Positions 8,796-16,461 of a DNA stretch of 64,000 bases are shown in pieces. How positions within the stretch are numbered: the stretch's first letter is position 1; the number at the start of each line of letters is the position of its first letter. Source of the stretch: an uncultured Gemmatimonadota bacterium (GTDB lineage Bacteria > Gemmatimonadota > Gemmatimonadetes > Palauibacterales > Palauibacteraceae); contig CAJWLK010000007.1 in assembly GCA_913043255.1 (NCBI GenBank), positions 1 to 64,000 on the forward strand, given 5' to 3'. The position numbers and the translations under genes are program-made. Under the pieces are notes generated by a model. The model did no database searches, was not told where the DNA came from, and worked only from the letters and a program-made list of their open reading frames with translations.

Positions 8796-11700
8796 TTAAG
8801 TAATCAACCGTTCAATTCCAATCGCTACTGATAACTCATCAATCTCGACGTCAATCATCTCCAACGCGGTAACCTCTACCCTGCCCACCAGAATTTCTAC
8901 GGCTAAAGTTTCGCCAGCAATATACTCTGTATGTTCAACTGCAGCCTGCTCCAGTACGTCTGAACCTACGATCCCGAGTCGGATCCTATCCGAAACTTCC
9001 AATCCGATGTCTCGCCGGACTCGTTGAATGCGATTAACGAGTTCACGCGCATATCCTTCTGCATGCAGGGTTTGGTCAATCTCTGTATCAAGCGCAGCGA
9101 CGAAACCATCTCCATTCGCCATTACCATATCCGTCTGTGCCTCTTCCGTGATCGATACATCTTCAGGTTCGATCCGTATCGGTTCATTATCAATGGAAAT
9201 TTCGACCGCATTTCCAGCCCTGAGATCCTCAATCAATTCCTGTGAAAGCTCACTTACAGACTGCGCCACAGTCGGTGTTTTTACCCCGTGTTTTGGACCT
9301 AACGTGCCAAACTTCGGCTTTGCCAACAACTGCAAAAGCTGTCCTGTTTCACCCAGCACTACAACCTGTTTTACGTTGAGTTCATCGGCTAGAAGAGCAA
9401 CCATCGCCTCTGACAAGCGGCGACCATCAGGAATCACCGCGTGGAGTGCACGAAGCGGCTGTCTCGTGCGGACTCCGGCTTTCTCGCGCGCCGCCCTCCC
9501 TAAGGCTGCAAGCCGACGGACATCTTCCATACCCTGCTCTAGCTTGGGTTCATAACGACCACTCGACGTAGGGAAGTCGACGAGGTGAACAGACTTTTCA
9601 TCACTTAGAGCACGATGGAGCCAATCCGCCATAAAAGGTGCAAGAGGTGCAAGCAGCTGAGTGGTGACAACGAGACACTCGTGAAGCGTTGCAAATGCAT
9701 CTGTCGCCTCACCGCGGCTCGTGGTTGCTTGCGTTGCCCAAAAACGATCCCGACTTCGTCGAACGTACCAATTCGAAACATCATCGAGAACAAATTCCTG
9801 GATCTGACGCGCGGCGCTCGTCAGGTCATAGCGATTGAAAGCTTCACCCACGTGGGTCACCAATCGATCAAGACGTGCCAAAACCCACCGGTCGAGATCA
9901 TGCCTCTCAACTTCAACTGACGGAGTCGCGGTATCGTGTGACCAAGACTCTTCATTAGCGTACAAAGCAAAAAATCGGTAGGTATGTCGAAGCGTGGCGA
10001 AAAGCTTCCGATCTACCTCCCGCAGAGCAATCGGATCCCAACGTTTGGGAATCCATGGGTTTGATACGGACATGAAATAGAAGCGTGTGACATCAGCCCC
10101 GTATTCAGCGATAGCCTCCCGTGGATCTACCAGATTTCCACGCGACTTAGACATCTTCTGGCCCTTTGCATCGAGGACCAGGTCATTGACAACAACAGCC
10201 CGGAAGGGTGAACGGTCAAATAAGATCGTCGACAGAGCTAGCATCGAGTAAAACCATCCGCGTGTCTGATCCACTCCTTCTGAAATGTAGTCAGCCGGAA
10301 AATGTCGCTCGAACTTTTCCTCATTTTCGAAGGGGTAGTGCCACTGTGCAAATGGCACTGATCCTGAATCGAACCATGCGTCGGCAACTTCGAGCACCCG
10401 TCGCATCTGGCCTGAGCAACCAGCAGTGCCGCAGCTCCACTCAAGACTATCGATCCCTGGACGATGGGGATCAAAGTTTTCTGGTAAGCCACCTACCCGA
10501 TCTGCCAGTTCTCCATACCCACCGATCACTTCACGGTGATTTTCATCCTCTGAGCAAATCCAGATCGGTAGCGGAGTGCCCCAGTAACGCTCACGCGACA
10601 GCGCCCAATCAACATTGTTTGCAAGCCACTCGCCCATCCGACCCGCCCCCATCTCGGTTGGGTACCAATCGACGGAGGCATTGTATTCGAGGAGTTTCTG
10701 CTTCACCGCCGTGGTTCGGATGTACCAAGAGTCTCTAGCCATATAGAGCAGTGCGCTATCGCAGCGCCAACAGTGTGGATAGCTATGCTCATACATCTCT
10801 CGGAAATAGAGTTGATCTTGGTCGACGAGCCAGTCTCGAATAGCACGCTCAGTCTTTTTGTCTTTGACATGCATTCCGGCAAGGGCCCCCGGTACCGCCT
10901 CCGAAAAAGTGCCATCTTCTTTAACCGTATGTACCATCGGCAAACCAAGATCGGAGCCAAGCCTAAAGTCTTCTTCTCCATACATAACTGCCGTGTGTAC
11001 AATGCCTGTTCCTTCATCCGCGGTAACAAAATCGGCTTGCATGACTGTCCACGCCGCATCACACCCAGAACCGTCGATAGCGCCTGCGAACGGGGGCCTA
11101 TACCGCTTACCAACAAGTTCGGCACCTGACACCTCATTTAAGATCTTGTACGGATGGCAGATTACATCCTCGATCCGTTCTTTGGCGACAATGAGAACCT
11201 CTCCAGGGATCGCACCGCCCGGGCCGTCGTGAGCACGTTTGGGCTCCACACCCTCGTCAACCTCAGCAATGCGTATGCGGGCGTATTTGATGTCCGGTGC
11301 GACGGCAAGTCCTAAGTTTCCGGGTAAAGTCCACGGTGTCGTTGTCCAGCTTAGGATGCGTGCACCATCGGGGTCATCAACCAAGTGGAACTTGACGAAA
11401 ACAGCGGGTTCATCAACCTCTTTATATCCCTGTGCAACCTCATGGCTAGAGAGCCCAGTGCCGCATCTAGGGCAATACGGAACGATCCGATAGCCCCTAT
11501 ACAGAAGCCCACGCTTCTCGATCTCCGACAGGGCCCACCAAGCTGATTCGATAAACTCAGGCGAATACGTCAGATATGGATTCGCGTAATCAAGCCAGTA
11601 CCCAATCCGCCACGACAACTTTTCCCATTCATCTTGGTACGTGAATACGTTCTGACGGCAAACATCGTTGAATCTCTGGATACCGAGTTTCTCAATCTCC

Positions 11701-12014
11701 GGTTTCCCTGAGATGTTGAGTTCTCGCTCAGCTTCTAGCTCAACAGGAAGCCCGTGCGTATCCCAACCCGCCTTCCGGGGCACACGATACCCGGCCATAG
11801 TCCTATAGCGGGCGATAACATCCTTGATTGTTCGCCCGAGAATATGGTGAACACCCGGTCGACCGTTCGCGGTTGGGGGACCCTCTATAAAGATGAAGTC
11901 GGCCGCGTCCGCACGCGCCATAAGGCTGAGATCGAAGGTGCCTTCTTCGTCCCAACGGTGGAGAATATCTTCTTCAAGTCTCGCTACGGAATCAGGGGTC
12001 GGCCGATAGGCCAT
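8796..12014 (-). CDS. ileS: Isoleucyl-tRNA synthetase, IleRS2 type, with GXHH instead of HXGH
   Basis: This cytoplasmic enzyme of 1072 residues charges tRNA-Ile. The length, the KMSKS loop (KGQKMSKSRGN, KMSKS at 620-624) and the editing-domain motifs TTTPWTLPGN (about 224-233) and EGTGIVHTA (about 334-342) fit the long eukaryote-like IleRS2 form. The HIGH signature region reads GRPGVHHILGRTIKD: when aligned on the following HIL and TIKD, the expected HXGH is GVHH (residues 54-57). IleRS2 enzymes with this swapped GXHH motif have been described as highly mupirocin resistant. It appears to be the only IleRS in the window. The ATG at 12014 follows GGAG and overlaps the stop of the short upstream ORF (TGATG). 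Confidence 0.95.
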   Translation of the reverse strand: MAYRPTPDSVARLEEDILHRWDEEGTFDLSLMARADAADFIFIEGPPTANGRPGVHHILGRTIKDVIARYRTMAGYRVPRKAGWDTHGLPVELEAERELNISGKPEIEKLGIQRFNDVCRQNVFTYQDEWEKLSWRIGYWLDYANPYLTYSPEFIESAWWALSEIEKRGLLYRGYRIVPYCPRCGTGLSSHEVAQGYKEVDEPAVFVKFHLVDDPDGARILSWTTTPWTLPGNLGLAVAPDIKYARIRIAEVDEGVEPKRAHDGPGGAIPGEVLIVAKERIEDVICHPYKILNEVSGAELVGKRYRPPFAGAIDGSGCDAAWTVMQADFVTADEGTGIVHTAVMYGEEDFRLGSDLGLPMVHTVKEDGTFSEAVPGALAGMHVKDKKTERAIRDWLVDQDQLYFREMYEHSYPHCWRCDSALLYMARDSWYIRTTAVKQKLLEYNASVDWYPTEMGAGRMGEWLANNVDWALSRERYWGTPLPIWICSEDENHREVIGGYGELADRVGGLPENFDPHRPGIDSLEWSCGTAGCSGQMRRVLEVADAWFDSGSVPFAQWHYPFENEEKFERHFPADYISEGVDQTRGWFYSMLALSTILFDRSPFRAVVVNDLVLDAKGQKMSKSRGNLVDPREAIAEYGADVTRFYFMSVSNPWIPKRWDPIALREVDRKLFATLRHTYRFFALYANEESWSHDTATPSVEVERHDLDRWVLARLDRLVTHVGEAFNRYDLTSAARQIQEFVLDDVSNWYVRRSRDRFWATQATTSRGEATDAFATLHECLVVTTQLLAPLAPFMADWLHRALSDEKSVHLVDFPTSSGRYEPKLEQGMEDVRRLAALGRAAREKAGVRTRQPLRALHAVIPDGRRLSEAMVALLADELNVKQVVVLGETGQLLQLLAKPKFGTLGPKHGVKTPTVAQSVSELSQELIEDLRAGNAVEISIDNEPIRIEPEDVSITEEAQTDMVMANGDGFVAALDTEIDQTLHAEGYARELVNRIQRVRRDIGLEVSDRIRLGIVGSDVLEQAAVEHTEYIAGETLAVEILVGRVEVTALEMIDVEIDELSVAIGIERLIT

Positions 12015-12169
12015 CAGGTGCTCCGTCGACTTTGCGAGGGGGTCGCTAGGACTGTGACCGGTTCAACGTCACAGCCAATCCATCGCCAGTGGTGAAGGTG
12101 GTCGGCATGATCCGAAAGGTCAGACTTGGCATAAATGAGACCTACTCCTGATTCACTCGAAGGATACAC
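12014..12169 (-). CDS. Short unrecognised ORF coupled to ileS
   Basis: This 51-residue frame begins at a GTG (12169) five bases after the yggS stop. It ends in a TGA whose last base is the first base of the ileS ATG (TGATG). Its composition is protein-like and unusual: LIYAKSDLSDHADHL is followed by HHWRWIGCDVEP, rich in His, Trp and Asp. No family is recognised and there is no run of isoleucine codons, so it does not look like a classical attenuation peptide. It may be a real small protein, a translational coupler for ileS or a gene remnant. Confidence 0.45.
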   Translation of the reverse strand: MYPSSESGVGLIYAKSDLSDHADHLHHWRWIGCDVEPVTVLATPSQSRRST

Positions 12170-12173
12170 TTGA

Positions 12174-12869
12174 TCATCTTTCCCCCAATATCACAGTCCC
12201 GAGGCGTACTCGGGTACTTCCTTCTTCTACCGCAATTTCAAAGTCGCTACTCATACCCATTGAAAGTACACGGCCTTCGAAACCAGGGATCTCATCCCTA
12301 CACCGCCGAAGCAGTTCGTATGTTTTACTAAACACATTCCGAAGCACGGTTTCGTCAGCCCCAAATGGTGCCATCGTCATCAACCCTGTCACTCTGAGAC
12401 CACTAAGATGGCAAATCGTGTGAACCAACGATACGGTCTCTTCCGGACTTGACCCAGCCTTTGAAACCTCTCTCGATGGATTAACCTGAACCAGCGTTTC
12501 AATCGGTTCATGGTCCTCTTCTTCTACAATACGGCTCAACGTTTCTGCTAAGCGAAGGCTGTCCACAGACTCGATAACATCAAATAGTCGTACAGCACGA
12601 CGAGCTTTGTTGCGTTGTAAGCGCCCAATCAAGTGCCAGGAAAGTCCCGATGTATTATCAAGTTCTGTCTGCTTGGCTTCTGCTTCCGGGACTCGGTTTT
12701 CACCAACACAGTTCAACCCAAGCGACAGGACCGATTCAATTGCCGACTTCGAATGTCCCTTGGTGACAGGAAGGATTTGGACATCTTCAGGGCTCCGCCC
12801 TACACGTTCTGCCGCTCGCGCCACACGTTCAGTTACTTGTGTTAGGCGGGCCTCAATCAAATCGTTCAT
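12174..12869 (-). CDS. PLP homeostasis protein, YggS/YBL036C family
   Basis: This 231-residue single-domain TIM-barrel protein binds pyridoxal phosphate and buffers the cellular PLP pool; it has no known catalytic reaction. The PLP lysine is K37 in ILPVTKGHSK. Typical later motifs are present: GENRVPEA, WHLIGRLQRNK, LVQVNPSREVSKAG, GLMTMAPFG and LSMGMSSDFEIAVEEGST. The start is the ATG at 12869; a GTG directly before it is an alternative. It is the first gene of a yggS-short ORF-ileS string, separated from tonB by a terminator region. Confidence 0.95.
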   Translation of the reverse strand: MNDLIEARLTQVTERVARAAERVGRSPEDVQILPVTKGHSKSAIESVLSLGLNCVGENRVPEAEAKQTELDNTSGLSWHLIGRLQRNKARRAVRLFDVIESVDSLRLAETLSRIVEEEDHEPIETLVQVNPSREVSKAGSSPEETVSLVHTICHLSGLRVTGLMTMAPFGADETVLRNVFSKTYELLRRCRDEIPGFEGRVLSMGMSSDFEIAVEEGSTRVRLGTVILGER

Positions 12870-13100
12870 CACAGCGAATAGTGTACCCTTCCGAACTAGG
12901 TGAAGCGAGAAAACTCATCTCCGAAGATGCCCCCAATCAAGCCCCTTGGGCGAAATTCGCTGGAGGGCCAATTCAACTAGATCTTGCGACAAACCATTAT
13001 CAGTCTGATCGGGTTTTCTAGAAACGGTTCGCAGTACGCAATTATTAAAATTGGGACTAACCTTGATTTTAATCTTCTTAGATCCTGCAGAAAACGAAGG

Positions 13101-13129
13101 CGCCCACCAACGCTATGCGTTGGCAGGCG
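13101..13129 (-). terminator. Intrinsic terminator of the exbB-exbD-exbD-tonB operon
   Basis: CGCCcaCCAACGC-TAT-GCGTTGGcaGGCG forms a long stem with a 3-base loop. On the minus strand it is followed by CCTTCGTTTTCTG, a moderately T-rich tail. It lies 52 bases after the tonB stop. Confidence 0.75.
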
Positions 13130-13150
13130 CGAAACTCAAACTATAAAGCA

Positions 13151-13169
13151 CGTCGAGTTTCCCTCGACG
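13151..13169 (-). terminator. First hairpin after tonB
   Basis: CGTCGAG (13151-13157) and CTCGACG (13163-13169) pair around a 5-base loop, 12 bases after the tonB stop. On the minus strand TGCTTTATAGTTTGAGTTT follows. Together with 13101-13129 it makes a tandem termination region. Confidence 0.55.
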
Positions 13170-13180
13170 CACATAACTTA

Positions 13181-13840
13181 CTACACCACTTGGAACGTCA
13201 CCCACTGCGACACCCAAACCGCGGTGACCTTGTCCCGGTTCTTCGCTGGAGAGAATTTCATTTCGCTCACGACCTGACCGGCCGCATCATCAAGAAGAGC
13301 GTTCCCAGACGAAGTTTTCACCTCGAAATTCGCAACAGCCCCACCCTCACTCACATACAACCAAAGTTCAATCCGTCCACCTATGCCGGCATCTTTGAGT
13401 GTCCGGGGATAGTATCTCTGGAGCAGTTGTTGAACTTGCCCACCATTCAAAAGCACTGGTGCCGTGTCGTAGGGAATGAACGATGGCCTGTCCGCGGGAC
13501 TTGTACCCGACGGGGGTGGCGGAAGATTTTCGACTGGATTGGTCTCGAACGTCGTTGGTGCGATTGTAATGTCCTCAGACACTTCAACCGAGGCAACTCG
13601 AGGCGTGGCCGGTCGCGCGATCCTCTCAGGGGGCGGGGGGATCCTTACTTCGGGCGGCAGCGTGACCGCTTCCATCTCGTCAGCAGTCGTTCCTAAATCT
13701 GCAGCCTCAAACGGCCGGACAAGAACGAACAGCCCGAAGTGCAACATAACTGCTGCAATGACCCCAATCTGGGTCCAACTTGAGCTCTTTTCCTTGAACT
13801 CGTCATTTGCAGTCTGTCGAATACTGACGCTTTCTTCCAT
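13181..13840 (-). CDS. TonB-family energy transducer
   Basis: This 219-residue protein links the ExbB/ExbD proton channel to outer-membrane TonB-dependent transporters. It has one N-terminal membrane helix (IGVIAAVMLHFGLFVLV), a proline-rich periplasmic linker (LPPEVRIPPPPERIARP) and a C-terminal TonB domain (about residues 145-219). In that domain RYYPRTLKDAGIGGR and GGAVANFEV match the family. Of two adjacent ATGs the second (13840) has the better distance to AGGAGG. It is the last gene of the exbB-exbD-exbD-tonB operon, 15 bases after exbD and followed by two hairpins. No TonB-dependent receptor lies in the window. Confidence 0.9.
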   Translation of the reverse strand: MEESVSIRQTANDEFKEKSSSWTQIGVIAAVMLHFGLFVLVRPFEAADLGTTADEMEAVTLPPEVRIPPPPERIARPATPRVASVEVSEDITIAPTTFETNPVENLPPPPSGTSPADRPSFIPYDTAPVLLNGGQVQQLLQRYYPRTLKDAGIGGRIELWLYVSEGGAVANFEVKTSSGNALLDDAAGQVVSEMKFSPAKNRDKVTAVWVSQWVTFQVV

Positions 13841-13858
13841 CATCTCCTCCTAGACGTA

Positions 13859-14305
13859 CTACCGCCGGGCCCGCATGGCACGTTGCTCGAGACGCGTGGC
13901 AAACGTCACACGCACAGCACCAGCCTCTTGGAGCTCTTCAGTGATCGTATTGATCTGAGCATAAGGGACATCGCTATCGCCCCGCAGGGCAATCACGAGT
14001 TCACGATTCTCTGCATAAAGGGGGCGAACAACTTCCGAAATTTCCTCAAAAGGCACTTGGGCGTCATTAATCCACACAGCACCAGCGCGTTCAATCCAAA
14101 CGTGAAGAATGTTCTTTCGCTTCTCGTCAATCTTCTCGGTCGCTTCAGCGCTAGTCCACTCGATGTTACGCTTGCGCTCTTTGCGAAACACTGTTGTTAC
14201 CATAAAGAAGACCAGAAGGAGAAACGCGATGTCTGCCATTGAAGAGGTAGGTATACCGCTACCTGCACCAGACTTCTTCTTGAACCCACTGTCTTTGATA
14301 GCCAT
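13859..14305 (-). CDS. exbD: ExbD/TolR-type biopolymer transport protein (second copy)
   Basis: This 148-residue protein has one N-terminal membrane helix starting SSMADIAFLLLVFFMVTTVF. The conserved aspartate in MADIAF is the proton-carrying residue of ExbD/TolR. The C-terminal periplasmic part has the usual ALRGDSDVPYAQIN-type segment. It starts immediately after the stop of the other exbD copy (TAG then ATG). Two different ExbD proteins behind one ExbB are common in Bacteroidota- and Gemmatimonadota-like genomes. The tail RLEQRAMRARR is basic. Confidence 0.92.
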   Translation of the reverse strand: MAIKDSGFKKKSGAGSGIPTSSMADIAFLLLVFFMVTTVFRKERKRNIEWTSAEATEKIDEKRKNILHVWIERAGAVWINDAQVPFEEISEVVRPLYAENRELVIALRGDSDVPYAQINTITEELQEAGAVRVTFATRLEQRAMRARR

Positions 14306-14728
14306 CTAGTTCTCCAACTCCTGAAGCGAGATTCGCTCGGCTCCGGAGAGTTTGACCTCATCGAGCGTATTCACCATATGCCGGTATGGTGCATCGGGGT
14401 GTGTTTGAATAGCTGCAATGAGATTTGAATTTGATGCGATCTCTTGGCGCAGGATATTTGCCACTTGATTGTATGCGATGGTCTGTTCCTGCTCACTCTC
14501 ACCGCGCCGAACCACCACACGACCATCCGGCTGCACGATGAAGAAGATTAAATTCTTGGGTGAAACATCCTGCTCTTCAGATTGTTCAGGAAGAACAATC
14601 GGCAATCCTCGCTCTTCATTAAACACCGTTGTCGTAAGGAAGAAAACTAGCAGAAGGAATGCAATATCTGCCATCGAGGCCGTCGGAATCTCATCCGAGA
14701 CTTTCTGCTTACGTTTCATAATCGCCAT
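14306..14728 (-). CDS. exbD: ExbD/TolR-type biopolymer transport protein (first copy)
   Basis: This 140-residue protein has the same plan as the neighbouring copy: MADIAFLLLVFFLTTTVF helix with the proton-relay aspartate, then a periplasmic domain with IAAIQTHPDAPYRHM. The ATG at 14728 follows GGGAGAG. It lies 60 bases after the exbB stop. The two copies differ clearly in their periplasmic parts, so a mixed ExbD ring or two alternative complexes is possible; that is inference. Confidence 0.92.
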   Translation of the reverse strand: MAIMKRKQKVSDEIPTASMADIAFLLLVFFLTTTVFNEERGLPIVLPEQSEEQDVSPKNLIFFIVQPDGRVVVRRGESEQEQTIAYNQVANILRQEIASNSNLIAAIQTHPDAPYRHMVNTLDEVKLSGAERISLQELEN

Positions 14729-14788
14729 AGAATTGTCTCTCCCTTATAGCCGTTCAGCGGTCACGAACTGGGTCGATACCGTCGTTAG

Positions 14789-15457
14789 CTAGCTTGCTCC
14801 TTGCCCGGACTTGTCTTCGAGACTCCAGATGAGCGCCAAAACCTGTTGTGCACCCTCCTCCATATCGAGGATGAGCCGGTCTATCCGCGTCACGAAGTAG
14901 TTGTAGGCGATATTCACGGGGATTGCGATCGTCAAACCAGACGCGGTCGTGATAAGGGCAACTTTAATCCCGCCAGCAACCAGCCCAGGCTCTACTTGTC
15001 CAGCAATTTCAATCGCCTCGAAGGCTAGGATCATTCCAATTACCGTACCAAGGAAACCCAGCATCGGTGCCACATTAGCGATCGTGCCGAGGACGGTAAG
15101 TCCACGCTCAAGGAAGTCTAATTCGATCACGCCAGTGGTCGCGATGGCTTTTTGAACGTCAGCGCCGTCGGCGCGGGCACCAGCGCTTCGATCCCGGAGC
15201 CGCCGAAGGCCTGCTAAAAGAATCGCAGCAACAGGACCGCGCGTAGTTTCGGCGGTATCGATCGCATCCTCTAGTCGTCCCCCCACGCCTAATTCCTCAA
15301 TCTCACCAAGGAGTCTCTTCGAATCCCGGTGCGCAATTGCCAGCGTCCATGTCTTTGCCAGCAATACTCCAAACGCGATCAAGGAGCAGAGGACGAGGGG
15401 ATACATCATAAACCCGCCGTCCTTGAAGAGGGTCAAAAGCTCATACTGATTGCTCAT
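14789..15457 (-). CDS. exbB: MotA/TolQ/ExbB proton channel protein
   Basis: This 222-residue protein has three membrane helices. A first helix (about residues 15-35, MMYPLVLCSLIAFGVLLA) is followed by a cytoplasmic loop and the two conserved C-terminal helices. Those carry the family motifs LGTIANVAPMLGFLGTVIGM and LITTASGLTIAIPVNIAYNYF. It forms the stator ring that conducts protons and energises TonB through ExbD. It is the first gene of the operon: a good promoter lies 45-75 bases upstream. Confidence 0.93.
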   Translation of the reverse strand: MSNQYELLTLFKDGGFMMYPLVLCSLIAFGVLLAKTWTLAIAHRDSKRLLGEIEELGVGGRLEDAIDTAETTRGPVAAILLAGLRRLRDRSAGARADGADVQKAIATTGVIELDFLERGLTVLGTIANVAPMLGFLGTVIGMILAFEAIEIAGQVEPGLVAGGIKVALITTASGLTIAIPVNIAYNYFVTRIDRLILDMEEGAQQVLALIWSLEDKSGQGAS

Positions 15458-15502
15458 ATCGCCTACCCGTAAATGTTCCAGCTATGTTCTAACCAGCGTA
15501 AG

Positions 15503-15531
15503 ATTCTAGGGAATGACTACATCAACGTCAA
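15503..15531 (-). promoter_or_regulatory. Sigma70-type promoter for exbB-exbD-exbD-tonB
   Basis: Read on the minus strand, TTGACG (15526-15531) is followed after exactly 17 bases by TAGAAT (15503-15508), each matching five of six consensus bases. Transcription would begin about 15496, giving a leader of about 40 bases before the exbB ATG at 15457. Confidence 0.7.
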
Positions 15532-15582
15532 ACCATCGAGTTGATTCTGCGTTTTATCTTTGCGTGTAGTTCTTTTGTCGGT

Positions 15583-16461
15583 TTATTCGTCTCCGGCGAC
15601 TAGGCGGGAAACGACCACATCTGCAGTTTTGGTAAGTACCTCGCGCTCCGAAGTCTCAGACTCTAACGAAGAGTGGGCACCCTTTTCACCTTTAGCCCCT
15701 GCGGCCAGGCGATCCCTTAACTGTTCAGGTCCCAATCCACGCCGCAATACACCACGACGAGCCACCGAAATCTGACTAGTCTCTTCCGAGACCACAATTA
15801 CCTGAGCATCCGTCTCTTCTGAGAGTCCTAGTGCCGCACGGTGTCGAGTACCAAGAGTATTGTCGCTAAGCGGGTATTGGGTAAGAGGAAGGTGTACCCC
15901 GGCAGCGACGATCTCAGCACCACGGATGACTACAGCACCGTCGTGTAAAGGGGAGCGGGGGGCAAAAAGAGAGATCAAAACCTCCGCGCAGACTTCCGCC
16001 TTCAATCGCTTGCCAGTATTGTCGATGAACTCCTCCAGAGACAATTCTCTCTCTATGGCAATGATCGCACCCGTCCGCCTTTGTGACAGTTTCTCGGCAG
16101 CTTTTACAATCTCATCTGCCACTGCCTGACTACGTTCTTCAAAGTGGGTAATAACGTTGAGAACCCGACTCCTACCCAATCGTGCGAGGGCGGATCTCAG
16201 TTCTGGTTGGAAGACGACGATGAGCGCAAAAGCCCCGTAGGTGAAAGCTTGTGAGAGGATGGACTCTATCAGGCGCAAACCTGCAACTTGTGCCAGCACA
16301 TAGATGGCGACGAGAACGACCAACCCGAAAAGTATTTGAAAGGCTCGAGTCCCTGCCCACAGGATGAGCACTCTATATATGAGATATGAAACCAGTGTGA
16401 TCTCGACTAAATCGAGCAAGTCAATCTGATAAAGCCGGATAAAGTTGAGAATCGTGTCCAT
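15583..16461 (-). CDS. cdaA: Diadenylate cyclase, CdaA type
   Basis: This 292-residue membrane-bound enzyme makes the second messenger c-di-AMP from two ATP. Three membrane helices in the first 85 residues are followed by a DAC domain. The signature DGAVVIRG (DGA at 174-176) and GTRHRAALGLSEE (RHR at 206-208) are both intact, so it should be active. The C-terminal 60 residues are charged. Its ATG overlaps the folP stop by one base, so the two are coupled; folP-cdaA adjacency is known in several phyla. No c-di-AMP phosphodiesterase or CdaR is in the window. Confidence 0.93.
   Translation of the reverse strand: MDTILNFIRLYQIDLLDLVEITLVSYLIYRVLILWAGTRAFQILFGLVVLVAIYVLAQVAGLRLIESILSQAFTYGAFALIVVFQPELRSALARLGRSRVLNVITHFEERSQAVADEIVKAAEKLSQRRTGAIIAIERELSLEEFIDNTGKRLKAEVCAEVLISLFAPRSPLHDGAVVIRGAEIVAAGVHLPLTQYPLSDNTLGTRHRAALGLSEETDAQVIVVSEETSQISVARRGVLRRGLGPEQLRDRLAAGAKGEKGAHSSLESETSEREVLTKTADVVVSRLVAGDE

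Larger units (their letters stand above)
12870..13180. other. Gene-free stretch between tonB and yggS
   Basis: About 310 bases. The tonB-proximal end holds two hairpins, listed separately. The rest is AT-rich around 13030-13080. A minus-strand frame is open from about 13095 to a TGA at 12915-12917. Its residues look fairly protein-like (for example LSQDLVELALQRISPKGLDW), but it has no ATG or GTG start and only one internal TTG, so it is at best a remnant. It should also contain the yggS promoter, but I see no convincing -35/-10 pair. Confidence 0.5.
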
